NCBI RefSeq assembly: GCF_018614525.1
Contig: NZ_JAGGOL010000052.1
Coordinates: forward strand, 1 to 59,768
Source of the DNA: Streptomyces sp. ISL-11
GTDB taxonomy: Bacteria; Actinomycetota; Actinomycetes; Streptomycetales; Streptomycetaceae
DNA: 59,768 nt
Reading direction: 5' to 3'
Of the stretch, positions 17,138 to 25,506 are shown piece after piece; position 1 is the first letter of the stretch, and each line of letters starts with the position of its first letter. Position numbers and translations under genes: made by a program. The notes under the pieces are model-generated. The model saw nothing but the letters and a program-made list of their open reading frames with translations, did not search any database and was not told the DNA's origin.

Positions 17138-18406
17138 TTACTTCTTCAGTACACCGCGGGCAGTGGAGCGCAGGGCGTGTGCTGTGTCGATCGTGCTGGT
17201 ACGCGCTCGGTGTGCGATTTCCCGCACGGGACCGAGCGAGCGTCGTCCGGGGCCGAGACGAAGCAGGTCCTGGTAGAGATCCAGGTGCCGCTCGGCTATC
17301 CGCGCCGGGTCAAAACGGGTCGAATTCTTCAAGGCTGCCTCGCCCATGCGCTGCCGCAGCTCGTCGTTCCCCACCAGTTCGAGCAGTGCGGCTGCGATGT
17401 CGCCGGGGTCACCAGGGCGGACAAGGCGTCCGTCGACCCGGTCCTTGATGATTTCGCGCGGTCCGGCGGGGCAATCCGTGGAGACGACGGGGAGACCGCA
17501 GCGCATCGCCTCGACGATGGTCATGCCGAATGACTCATGGTCGGAGGTGGAAGCGGCGATGGAACCCTTCGCCCACTCCGCTTCCATCGAATTGGTTCTG
17601 CCCATGAGCCGGACGCTGCGGCTCAGCCCGAGTTCACCGATCAGGGCGGACAGGTTGTCCTTCTCGTTGCCGGTGGCGTCGCCACCGCCGAAAATTCGCA
17701 ACCGCCAGTCCGGGTGGACGGCGACAACCTCGGAGAAAGCCCGGATGAGCAGGTCGTATCGCTTCACCGGATTGAGCCGGCCTGCCGCCACGACCACCTT
17801 GCCGGCGCCGTCGGACGGTTCGGCGCGGGCGGCGGGGACACTGTTCGGTACAGCCTCCACCCTCACCCCCGGCAGGCCGAGCTGCCGGTAGGCGCGCGCG
17901 TCGGCCTCGGTGACGGTGGTGAGGGCGTCCAGCAGCTGATAGCGGTGGCGTATCTCGTGCCGTACACGAAAGCCATGGCCCGAGAGGGTCAGGTGCTCCT
18001 GCCCCACTCTGATGGCCGCCCCGCGCGCTTGGCGGGCGATGTGGACGTTCAGTCCCGGCCTGGTCCCGACGATCACCTGGGCGTCCAGCCTCGACAGGTA
18101 TTGGCCGATACGTTCGTCCGTGAGGCTGCTGTACTGCTTGTGCCGCCCGTCGGCGCGGGGGAAGACCCTGGCGGGCTGTGCGTGGCGGGGATCGTCACCG
18201 TCGTAGTCGGCGGAGGCTGTGCGCATGTCGACCAGAGGAGTCAGGCGCACCTTGGGGGGTGCGCCCATGACCGGCACGTCGCGGTGGCGGAGCACTGAGA
18301 TGATCTCCACTTCGTTGTGCTCTGCCAGTGCTGCGGCCAGGTTGAACGTCGACCTGATCGTGCCGCCGATGCCATAGGCGTTGTGGAGCAGGAAGGAAAT
18401 GTGCAT
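17138..18406 (-). CDS. Glycosyltransferase family 4
   Basis: 422 residues from ATG 18406, chosen because MHISFLLHNAYGIGGTIRST is the canonical GT4 N-terminus; the open frame extends further upstream without good coding character. GT-B fold: the N-terminal acceptor half is ~1-200. The C-terminal donor half has AAGRLNPVKRYDLLIRAF, GDATGNEKDNLSALIGELG and the E-x7-E segment DHESFGMTIVEAMRCGLPVV. Such enzymes transfer a sugar from a nucleotide sugar to a cell-surface or secondary-metabolite acceptor, at the cytoplasmic face. No other sugar genes adjoin it, so the substrate is open. It is transcribed toward the decayed isoprenoid genes. Confidence 0.88.
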   Translation of the reverse strand: MHISFLLHNAYGIGGTIRSTFNLAAALAEHNEVEIISVLRHRDVPVMGAPPKVRLTPLVDMRTASADYDGDDPRHAQPARVFPRADGRHKQYSSLTDERIGQYLSRLDAQVIVGTRPGLNVHIARQARGAAIRVGQEHLTLSGHGFRVRHEIRHRYQLLDALTTVTEADARAYRQLGLPGVRVEAVPNSVPAARAEPSDGAGKVVVAAGRLNPVKRYDLLIRAFSEVVAVHPDWRLRIFGGGDATGNEKDNLSALIGELGLSRSVRLMGRTNSMEAEWAKGSIAASTSDHESFGMTIVEAMRCGLPVVSTDCPAGPREIIKDRVDGRLVRPGDPGDIAAALLELVGNDELRQRMGEAALKNSTRFDPARIAERHLDLYQDLLRLGPGRRSLGPVREIAHRARTSTIDTAHALRSTARGVLKK

Positions 18407-18943
18407 GGGGCGGCACGCCTTTCGGTAGTGCAAAGGGTCTTCGATGAAGGGCGTCGAAACGCGTGTGCCTCGCTCAGCTTCGACGTCCCGGCACAAGGTG
18501 CTCCCCCGATGTGGGTGGGACACGGGGTATCGATCCGCACCCGGCAGAGGTGGCGCGGACAGAGCGAGGGGCAGGCCGCGCCCCTGCCTGAAGACGTTGA
18601 TCACCTTGACTCGTCGGCCGGACCGCCAGTACGTCTCGCTCGCTGCCGTCAGGTGCCGCGACGTCGCGGGGGTGGACCAAGGTCGGCGCGGATGGTGAGG
18701 CGGCTGCGGCGTTCGCATGAGGTCGCGCCGGCAGCGAGGAGCCGGCGGGCCTTCACGGGGCAGTCCCTTTCTCGGATGGCAGGGGCACGGTCACGGACAG
18801 GAGGCCGAAGCACGGGCGCGCCGTTCGACAACGGCCGGTGACGTCGCGGGGCGGCCCCCACTATGCACAGGTCATCCTTAACCGTTCCTGAAGCCCGCTG
18901 TGTGAGCTGCGGGGCGGCGCCGCTGCGGTGCCATGCTGGCGTG
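18407..18943. other. Intergenic region between divergent glycosyltransferase and two-component genes
   Basis: About 540 bp with no convincing gene. Near its right end TTAACCGTTCCTGAAG (18879-18894) resembles the TTAAC-type half-sites bound by OmpR-family regulators upstream of their own genes, and would suit autoregulation of the response regulator. TATGCA at 18864-18869 could be a -10 element. Both are weak readings. Confidence 0.35.
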
Positions 18944-19636
18944 GTGGACATTTTGGTGGTGGAGGACGACTCGGTGATCGCGGCCGCTGTGCGGGACGGC
19001 CTGGAGGCCGAGGGGTACACCGTCACTCACACGGCGGACGGCCTGTCCGCCGTGGAGCTCGGTGGCACGGGCGGGTTCGCGGCCATCGTCCTGGACGTCA
19101 TGCTGCCGTCGCTGAACGGTTTCGCCGTATGCGCACGGCTCAGAGCCCTGGGCATCGGCACCCCGGTGCTGATGCTGACGGCCAGGGACGAGGAACTCGA
19201 CGAGGCCCATGGGCTGGACACCGGCGCGGACGACTATCTGACGAAGCCGTTCTCCCTGGTCGTCCTCACAGCACACCTGCGAGCACTGATCCGCCGCAGT
19301 ACCCGCACGGCCGCGGGCTCAGACCAGCAGGACGTGCTGCGCGCCGGTGATCTGTGGCTGGATGTGCAAGGGCGAACCTGCGGGCGTGGCGATGAGCGCA
19401 TCGACCTCACCGGCCAGGAGTTCGCGGTGCTGGAAGTCCTGATGCGCGAGCCGGGCCGGGCGCTGTCGAAGGAGACCATCCTCGGCGAGGCCTGGGACAT
19501 CGCCTACCGGGGCGGGACGGGCATCGTCGAGGTGTACATCAGCCTCCTGCGCCGAAAGATCGACCACCCGTACGGCACCCGGAGCATCGTGACCGTCCGG
19601 GGACACGGCTACCGCCTGGACGCCTCGCATGCCTGA
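18944..19636 (+). CDS. OmpR/PhoB-type response regulator
   Basis: 230 residues from GTG 18944 (VDILVVEDDSVIAAAV); an upstream ATG at 18863 would add an unrelated Cys-rich extension. The receiver domain has the acidic pair E7/D8-D9, phospho-acceptor D51 (IVLDVMLP) and K101 (YLTKPF). The C-terminal winged helix ends VTVRGHGYRL. It probably activates or represses cell-envelope genes in response to the adjacent kinase. The kinase start lies inside its last codons, so the two are co-translated. Confidence 0.92.
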   Translation: MDILVVEDDSVIAAAVRDGLEAEGYTVTHTADGLSAVELGGTGGFAAIVLDVMLPSLNGFAVCARLRALGIGTPVLMLTARDEELDEAHGLDTGADDYLTKPFSLVVLTAHLRALIRRSTRTAAGSDQQDVLRAGDLWLDVQGRTCGRGDERIDLTGQEFAVLEVLMREPGRALSKETILGEAWDIAYRGGTGIVEVYISLLRRKIDHPYGTRSIVTVRGHGYRLDASHA

Positions 19637-21176
19637 CCCCGTTCTCCGGACCCCCGCCCGGACGTTCCTGTGGTGGGCGCGGCTGTCCACCCGGGCCCGT
19701 ACCGCTCTCGCCGCGGGCGCCGCCGCCCTGATCCTCGCCGGCGCCGGGGCGTGGTGGCTGCACCACGACATCTACGCCACGCAGATGACGGCTTCCCGCG
19801 GGCGCGCGTGGACACAGGCCCGCGCGGTCGCGGCGGAGTTCACCCGCATCCAGGCCAGGGACCGGGAAACCACCAGCGACATCATCGACCTGTGGCCGGT
19901 GGCAATCATCGGCCCGAACGGTCCGTTCGCGTCCTGGCTGCCCGAGGCGTTCCCCGACGCGGCCAGAGCGCTCCCGCCCGCGCCGGCGTCGGCGCAACCC
20001 GGTTGGGGGACCTTCGTGCCGGTCCACTTCGGCACGCCGGCCCCTTCCTGCCGGCAGAACCCCTCTCACACCACTTCCGGACAGCCCGTCATCGACTGTC
20101 TCTCCAAAGCCTCGGCCCTCGCCGGGAAGACCCTGGACATGGCCGCCACCGTCATCGAAATCCGTACCCCCCGCGCCCCCAGCCCTTCGGCCGCCCCCGC
20201 CGGCCGCTACACCGTCTACGTTGCCGTCACCCGGACCGAGGCGGCCCAAGCGGCCGACGCGCTCATCCCCGCCCTGGCCGGCGCGGTGCCACTGGCCGCG
20301 CTGATCGTCGCCCTCAGCGCTTGGGTGGCAACCACCCGTGCCCTGCGCCCCATCGAAGCCATCCGAACCCGCCTGGCCACCGTCGACCAGCCAGGCGCGG
20401 GAACCCGCGTCCCCGTCCCCGCGGCCGAGGACGAGATCACCCGCCTGGCCCGCACCACCAACGACACCCTCGACCTCCTCGATGCCCACGCCCACCGCCA
20501 ACGCCGTTTCATCGCGGATGCCGCCCACGAACTACGCAGCCCCGTCACCGGCCTACGTGCCACCCTCGAAGTCGCCCTCACCCACCCCCGACGGTCCAGC
20601 GCCCTCACCAACTCCCTTCAGGCCGCGAACAGGCTCCAGCACCTTGTCGAGGACCTCCTCACCCTCGCCCGCCTCGACAACACCCCCACACCACCGAGGA
20701 CCACGACACGGGTGAACCTGACCGGCCTCGTCCAAGAACTCTTCCTGGAAATTCCCCACACCCAACCCGAAGCCACCGCACACCTCACCCTCCACGCTCC
20801 TGACGACCCCCTCGACGTCCCGGGCGACCGCGACCAACTACGCCGCCTGCTGCGCAACCTCCTCGACAACGCGGCCCGCCACGCCAGCACCCAGGTCACG
20901 GTCACCCTCGACCCCCGGCCCGGATGGGTGGAATGCACCGTCCACAACGACGGCGACCCCATCCCCGAAGCGGACCGTGAACGCATCTTCGAGCGCTTCA
21001 CCCGCCTCGACGAAGCACGTACCCGCGACACCGGAGGCAGCGGCCTCGGCCTCGCCATCGCCCGGGACATCGCTCACCACCACCAAGGAACCCTCACCGC
21101 CACACCAACCAGCCAAAACGCGGCCTTCCTCCTCCGACTCCCCAGCTGTGCCGGTCTCTCGAATCTCCTGACCTGA
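19629..21176 (+). CDS. Membrane sensor histidine kinase
   Basis: 515 residues, partner of the preceding response regulator with an 8-bp overlap. It has a membrane helix near 23-45, an extracytoplasmic sensor of ~170 residues, a second helix near 215-240 and a HAMP linker. HisKA follows with phospho-accepting H300 (DAAHELRSPVTG), then the HATPase domain with N-box LLDNAARHA and G-box GGSGLGLAIARDIA. It autophosphorylates and passes phosphate to D51 of the regulator. The sensor sequence is not diagnostic of a ligand. The last few residues abut a disrupted IS region, so the extreme C-terminus may be altered. Confidence 0.92.
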   Translation: MPDPVLRTPARTFLWWARLSTRARTALAAGAAALILAGAGAWWLHHDIYATQMTASRGRAWTQARAVAAEFTRIQARDRETTSDIIDLWPVAIIGPNGPFASWLPEAFPDAARALPPAPASAQPGWGTFVPVHFGTPAPSCRQNPSHTTSGQPVIDCLSKASALAGKTLDMAATVIEIRTPRAPSPSAAPAGRYTVYVAVTRTEAAQAADALIPALAGAVPLAALIVALSAWVATTRALRPIEAIRTRLATVDQPGAGTRVPVPAAEDEITRLARTTNDTLDLLDAHAHRQRRFIADAAHELRSPVTGLRATLEVALTHPRRSSALTNSLQAANRLQHLVEDLLTLARLDNTPTPPRTTTRVNLTGLVQELFLEIPHTQPEATAHLTLHAPDDPLDVPGDRDQLRRLLRNLLDNAARHASTQVTVTLDPRPGWVECTVHNDGDPIPEADRERIFERFTRLDEARTRDTGGSGLGLAIARDIAHHHQGTLTATPTSQNAAFLLRLPSCAGLSNLLT

Positions 21177-21325
21177 GCGTGGACGATCCGGGACGCATCA
21201 AGCATCTGAGGTGTCCCCTGGGGTGACTCCGCTGCCCATTTCACGGCGGGTCTGGTGGGATCTTCGCCTTGGTGGGACGGTGAGGGCGGGCTGACGTTCG
21301 CGAGGGCCCGATGGGGTGGTCCGTG

Positions 21326-22436
21326 ATGTCGTTGTGGCCCAGGTACGGTTTTGAGGTTCCGGTGGTGACGGAGCGGGTCGCGCGGGCGGCGTTTCCGAAA
21401 GGCTCGCTGGCGATCCGGATCCGTGATGCGCTGGGCGAGCTTTTCGCCGATGAACAGTTCGCTGATCTGTTCGCGGTGCGGGGGCACCCCTCGACCCGGC
21501 CCGGTTGGCCATGGTCTCGGTACTTCAGTTCGCCGAGGGGCTGACGGACCGCCAGGCCGCGGACGCGGTCCGCGGGCGTGTGGACTGGAAGTTCATGCTG
21601 GGCCTGGCCTTGGAGGACCCGGGGTCCGACGCCTCGGTGCTCAGCGAGTTCCGCACCCGCCTGACCGGCGACGGCCAGGCCGACAGGCTGCTGGCCCTGA
21701 TGCTCCAGCACCTGTGCGAGCACCGGCTGCTGGACCGCGGCGGGCGGCAGCGTACCGACGCCACCCACGTCCACGCCGCGATCCGCCTGCTCAACCGTCT
21801 GGAACTGGCGATGGAGACGCTGCGGGCGGCCCTGGAGGTGCTGGCGGTCGCTGACCCGGTCTGGCTGTTGGAACACACCCCTCTTGCCTGGTGGGAGCGC
21901 TACGCCCAGCTCGCGGACGACTTCCGCCTGCCGCAGTCCGAGGCCGGCCGCACTGTGCTGGCCGTAACCGTGGGCGCGGACGGCTACCGGCTCCTGGACG
22001 CAGTCCACCACTCCGCCGCCCCCGTCTGGCTGCGGGACCTTCCCGCCCTGCGGGTCCTGCGCCAGGTCTGGGTCCAGCAGTACCACCGTGACCAGGGCGG
22101 ACACCACTGGCGGGGGAAGGACGACCTGCCACCCGGCGGGACCGCGATCGGCAGCCCCTACGACACCGACGCCCGGTACGGCATCAAACGCGGCATGGGC
22201 TGGCGCGGCTACAAAGGCCATTTCACCGAGGTCTGCGAACCCGACCGGCCGCATGTCATCGTGCACGTCGCCACCAGCACGGCCACCTTGAGCAACGTGG
22301 AGACCGTCACCACCCGCCACCACAACCTGGCCGCAGCCGACCTCCTGCCCGAACAGGAACTCGTGGACGCCGCCTACGTCAGCGTCGACCACATCCTGGA
22401 CGCCGCCACCGACCACGGCATCACTCACGACACCGT
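21326..22436 (+). pseudogene. IS1182 family transposase, frameshifted and truncated
   Basis: Starts at ATG 21326 (MSLWPRYGFEVPVVTERVAR), shifts frame near 21500 after FAVRGHPSTRP, then continues LQFAEGLTDRQAADAVRGRV and on through YDTDARYGIKRGMGWRGYKG. Homology stops abruptly after ILDAATDHGIT at about 22430, losing the C-terminal third with the last catalytic residue. It is clearly a dead copy. Its right break lies 130 bp before a palindrome and a methyltransferase gene. Confidence 0.88.
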
Positions 22437-22562
22437 GAATAGACCAGCAGAGTCTCCACCGGGGTCACCTCAGACAGAACCTCACCCCCGCAGCGTAAAC
22501 ACCTGCTGTCCAGCTCACAGGGGGAACTTCACATTGAGAGCACGACCTTCCATATACATCCG

Positions 22563-22586
22563 CGGGCTTGGGTATACCCAAGCCCG
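22563..22586. promoter_or_regulatory. 24-bp perfect palindrome, candidate operator
   Basis: CGGGCTTGGGTATACCCAAG continues to a perfect 24-bp palindrome with no loop, 44 bp upstream of the methyltransferase GTG. A gapless symmetric site in this position suits a dimeric repressor. The GTATAC centre might overlap a -10 region. Confidence 0.5.
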
Positions 22587-22630
22587 GGAGCAGAGTTGCC
22601 CGGCCGCTTGCGCCTTGGGAAGGGGAACGT

Positions 22631-23407
22631 GTGACAAAACCAAGCAAGACGGCGGCAGATGGATACCGGCCAGACGCCGGGCTGTACGACATCTTTGCGG
22701 CGTCGGAGGGCACCCACGCTCTCCCCGACGCTGCAAGCTTCGCCCGCTTGGCTGTCCCTGGTGCGCGTGTCCTGGATGTCGGTGCGGGAACAGGCCGGGT
22801 ATCGCTCAGGGCAGCCGCCGCTGGCGCTCAGGTATGGTGTGCGGAGCCGTCACCTGCCATGCGGGCTGTGCTGCTCGCCAAGCTGGCCGCGCTTCCGGAT
22901 ATGTGGTCGCGGGTGACCGTCTTGCCTGTCAAGGCACCGAACTTTGAACTCGGATGCAGGTTCGATTATGCGTGTCTGGCAGGAGTGATGCAGTTCATTG
23001 CACCTCATGAGCGCCTCAAGCTGTTTACGCACGTCGCACGCCACCTGCCAGCGGGTGGCCTCCTCGCTCTGGACATGCTGGAAAAGACACCCGCTTCCTT
23101 TGAGACATCATGGACCGAAAGAGACCTGCACCACATCGCCCTAGGAGAGGTGGTTTACGCGATGAGCGCATGGCGGGAAATGCTCTCACCGTTCAAAAGC
23201 CGAACTCATTACCGTCTCAGCACCCGGCATGGCGTGACGACCACCGAGGAACTCTTCATCCGCGACCGTTACTTTCACCCCTACGCCCACGCTCTCAGCG
23301 ACCTGCAGCATGCCGGCTTCCATCCTGATCCTCAAGCACAAGGCGCTTCAGCAGCCTCTGGTCCCACTGCAGTCTTCCTGTTTCGGCGCGCTTCCAGCGA
23401 ATCCTAG
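22631..23407 (+). CDS. Class I SAM-dependent methyltransferase
   Basis: 258 residues from GTG 22631, preceded by GGAAGGGGA. SAM motif I is VLDVGAGTGRVSLRAAAAGA, followed by the acidic CAEPSPAM loop, FDYACLAGVMQFI and LPAGGLLALDML. The second half (HYRLSTRHGVTTTEELFIRD) is typical of small-molecule methyltransferases with a beta-sheet lid. No tailoring genes adjoin it, since both sides are IS debris. It may be a stranded accessory gene; the substrate is unknown. An upstream in-frame ATG at 22568 falls inside the palindrome and is less likely. Confidence 0.85.
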   Translation: MTKPSKTAADGYRPDAGLYDIFAASEGTHALPDAASFARLAVPGARVLDVGAGTGRVSLRAAAAGAQVWCAEPSPAMRAVLLAKLAALPDMWSRVTVLPVKAPNFELGCRFDYACLAGVMQFIAPHERLKLFTHVARHLPAGGLLALDMLEKTPASFETSWTERDLHHIALGEVVYAMSAWREMLSPFKSRTHYRLSTRHGVTTTEELFIRDRYFHPYAHALSDLQHAGFHPDPQAQGASAASGPTAVFLFRRASSES

Positions 23408-23729
23408 CCTCGATGTTTCGTGACGGGTCGTCGGTTCTTCGGCGGCCCGTTTCTGTTTGTCGGGTCGCTTGGGGGCATGGTGGGAGCGCGGCTGTCGCGT
23501 CGGGTGGGCGCCGGGTTCCACGGTTCCGGGAGGTTGATCAGGTCGTCGGGGCGGGTAGAGCGGCTGGTGGGCGTCGTCAAGTTACCTGTGTGGCGGGTGG
23601 GTTGGGGCATAGCGGAGTCGGTTCGGGGTGGTTCGGGTTACGTGGTGAGGGCCATGGGGCCGGCTCCGGTGATGGTGTTCCAGGTGGCGAAGCGTTCGGT
23701 CATTTCGTATCGGTATTCGGCGGCGGTCA
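23408..23729. other. Non-coding stretch with a possible 3' gene remnant on the minus strand
   Basis: No intact gene is seen. On the minus strand, running away from the IS5 left end, a short frame reads MTAAEYRYEMTERFATWNTI and ends GAGPMALTT at about 23639, which looks like a genuine protein end. It does not resemble the rest of the YunG remnant on the other side of the IS, so insertion was probably accompanied by deletion. Confidence 0.35.
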
Positions 23730-23833
23730 TCAGAATGCGGTACGTGATCTTCTGTCCGGCTTGTGATCACTCGATGGGGTGACGGTGGGGCATCATTGCC
23801 GGTCAGGCGTTCGGGATTCGCTTGGGTGACTGG

Positions 23834-24667
23834 ATGAGTGATCGCAAGCCGTACTCGAGTGATGTCTCCGACGAGCAGTGGGTCCTGGTCGAGCCCGTGA
23901 TCACGGCGTGGAAGGCCGCGCATCCGTCGGTCAGCGGCCACCAGGGCAGATATGCGATGCGGGAGATCGTGAACGCGATCCTGTACCAGAACCGCAGCGG
24001 CTACCAGTGGGAGGACCTGCTGCCCCATGACCTGCCGCCCGCCGGTGCGGTGAAGTACTACTTCTACAAGTGGCGCGACGACGGCACCGATCAGACCATC
24101 CACGATCTGATGCGGTGGCAACTGCGGGAGAAGAAGCGGCGATTAGCCGATCCGAGCCTCATCGTCATGGACACCCAGAGCATCCGTGCCTCCGTCGGCG
24201 TCCCGGCTGCCACGACCGGCAAAGACGCGGCGAAACGGGTGCCAGGGCGGAAGAGATGCCTGGCCGTGGACGTTTTGGGCCTCGTCGTCGAGGCCGTCGT
24301 CCTGCCGGCGTCCGCGCACGACAACGCCACCGGCATCTCGCTGCTGGACGGCGTGGCCGCCCAGATGGACACCGTGAAGAAGGCCCTGGCCGACCAGGGG
24401 TTCAAGAAGGCCGTCGTCGACCACGGCAAGAACTACGGCATCGACGTCGAGATCGTTGAGCGCAACCCGGCCGACAAGGGCTTCGTCCCGCAGGCCAAGC
24501 GGTGGATCGTGGAGCAGACGAACGGGATCCTGATGTTCTACCGCCGCCTGGTCCGCGGCTACGAGCACCGGCCCGCCACCTCGCGCTCTCGCGTCTTCTG
24601 GGCGATGACCTCCGTCATGGCCCGCCGGCTCACCGGCGCCACCCTGTCCTCCTGGAGGGCCGCATGA
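23834..24667 (+). CDS. IS5 family transposase
   Basis: 277 residues, apparently intact. The N-terminal DUF4096-type segment (SSDVSDEQWVLVEPVITAWK, then GYQWEDLLPHDLPP) precedes the DDE catalytic core with D113 (LIVMDTQSIRAS), D196 (AVVDHGKNYG) and E227 (RWIVEQTNGILMFYRRL). Start ATG 23834 suits the family; a TTG four codons earlier is possible. A TTA codon at 24143-24145 would make it depend on the bldA tRNA in Streptomyces. Its stop overlaps the accessory gene (ATGA). Length and motifs indicate an active enzyme. Confidence 0.93.
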   Translation: MSDRKPYSSDVSDEQWVLVEPVITAWKAAHPSVSGHQGRYAMREIVNAILYQNRSGYQWEDLLPHDLPPAGAVKYYFYKWRDDGTDQTIHDLMRWQLREKKRRLADPSLIVMDTQSIRASVGVPAATTGKDAAKRVPGRKRCLAVDVLGLVVEAVVLPASAHDNATGISLLDGVAAQMDTVKKALADQGFKKAVVDHGKNYGIDVEIVERNPADKGFVPQAKRWIVEQTNGILMFYRRLVRGYEHRPATSRSRVFWAMTSVMARRLTGATLSSWRAA

Positions 24668-25086
24668 GCGACAACCCGCAGATCAGAGACGTCCTCGCCT
24701 ACGTCGAGGCCCGCGAGAACGAACTCGGCGAGCAGGCCGGGCAGCTCCGCGCGTCCATCGAGGACCTCACCGCCCGCCTCGGCGAACTCGACGCGGAGAC
24801 CGAGAACCTGCGCATCACCCGCAAGACCCTCCTGAACATCCCGGCACCGAAGCCCGCCGACGATCCGCCGCGGCCCGAGGCGCCGGACCACCCCGCTTAC
24901 CAGCAGATCCTCGCGGCCTTCACCGACACCGGCCGCCCGATGCGGGCCCGCGACATCTACCAGGTCCTCGACCTGCCGATCCTCCCGAAGCACACCGAAG
25001 GCATCCGGTCCAAGCTGAAGCGCCTGGTCACCCGCGGCATTCTCACCGAACCCGAACCCGGCCTGTTCACTCAGCCCCGCACCTGA
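24664..25086 (+). CDS. IS5-borne coiled-coil / winged-helix accessory protein
   Basis: 140 residues, coupled to the transposase by ATGA. Residues ~8-55 form a heptad-rich coiled coil (ARENELGEQAGQLRASIEDL then LGELDAETENLR). A Pro-rich linker leads to a winged-helix-like domain at ~75-135 (YQQILAAFTDTGRPMRARDI, EGIRSKLKRLVTRGILTEPE). It lies inside the terminal repeats, so it travels with the IS. Such a protein may regulate transposition or bind the IS ends. I know of no assigned function. Confidence 0.75.
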   Translation: MSDNPQIRDVLAYVEARENELGEQAGQLRASIEDLTARLGELDAETENLRITRKTLLNIPAPKPADDPPRPEAPDHPAYQQILAAFTDTGRPMRARDIYQVLDLPILPKHTEGIRSKLKRLVTRGILTEPEPGLFTQPRT

Positions 25087-25167
25087 GTACCACTCCGCCC
25101 CGCCGACCAGGACTCCTCTCCCAACCCCAAGCGCAAAACGGACATCAGGTCACGTACCGCACTCTGA

Positions 25168-25460
25168 AAGCCGTGCTGGACGCCGTTGAAGTGCACCTCG
25201 CCCGCCATGAGGTCACCGCCGAAGACGTCATTGACGATCAAAGCCGTGATGTCGCAGTGCCCCCAGGCCGGGTTCTCTGGCTGCCAGCCGGAGCGAGCCA
25301 GGTCGTCAGGCGAGCAGGTGTCAGCAGCCCAGCTGGCGCGCAAGGCTCTGTCAAGATCGAGCAGGTTCCAAGGGATCGTGCCGTCAGCATCGCAGTCACC
25401 ACTGACACCGACGCTGACGCGGAGACCGAGGGCCAGCGTCCCCCATCCGAGGGACGACAA
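25168..25460 (-). pseudogene. YunG-like protein, 3' end removed by the IS5 element
   Basis: The segment WNLLDLDRALRASWAADTCS, then SGWQPENPAWGHCDITALIV and LMAGEVHFNGVQHG closely matches the YunG family of uncharacterised bacterial proteins. After NGVQHG the frame enters the IS5 terminal repeat, so the usual tail (WWN..LP..EVDLTREQF) is gone. The N-terminal ~25 residues before PWNLL are probably upstream non-coding sequence; a GTG near 25408 could be the true start. Confidence 0.75.
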
Positions 25461-25506
25461 GTAGTACCGGACGGGGAGATCAACTGTCCGCCCGAAGGGA
25501 CTGAAA

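Larger units (their letters stand above)
23730..25167 (+). mobile_element. IS5 family insertion sequence with accessory gene
   Basis: Imperfect terminal inverted repeats are visible: TCAGAATGCGGTACGTGA at 23730-23747 matches the complement of the right end (25150-25167) with two differences, and partial similarity continues inward to TGTCCG. The ~1.44 kb element carries a DDE transposase and an overlapping coiled-coil/winged-helix gene. No target duplication is obvious. It interrupts a YunG-like gene on its right side. Confidence 0.8.

Noticed and set aside
18407..18718. Extended N-terminus of the GT4 glycosyltransferase
   Set aside because: The frame is open but the residues are Arg/Pro-rich; the canonical GT4 start is at 18406.
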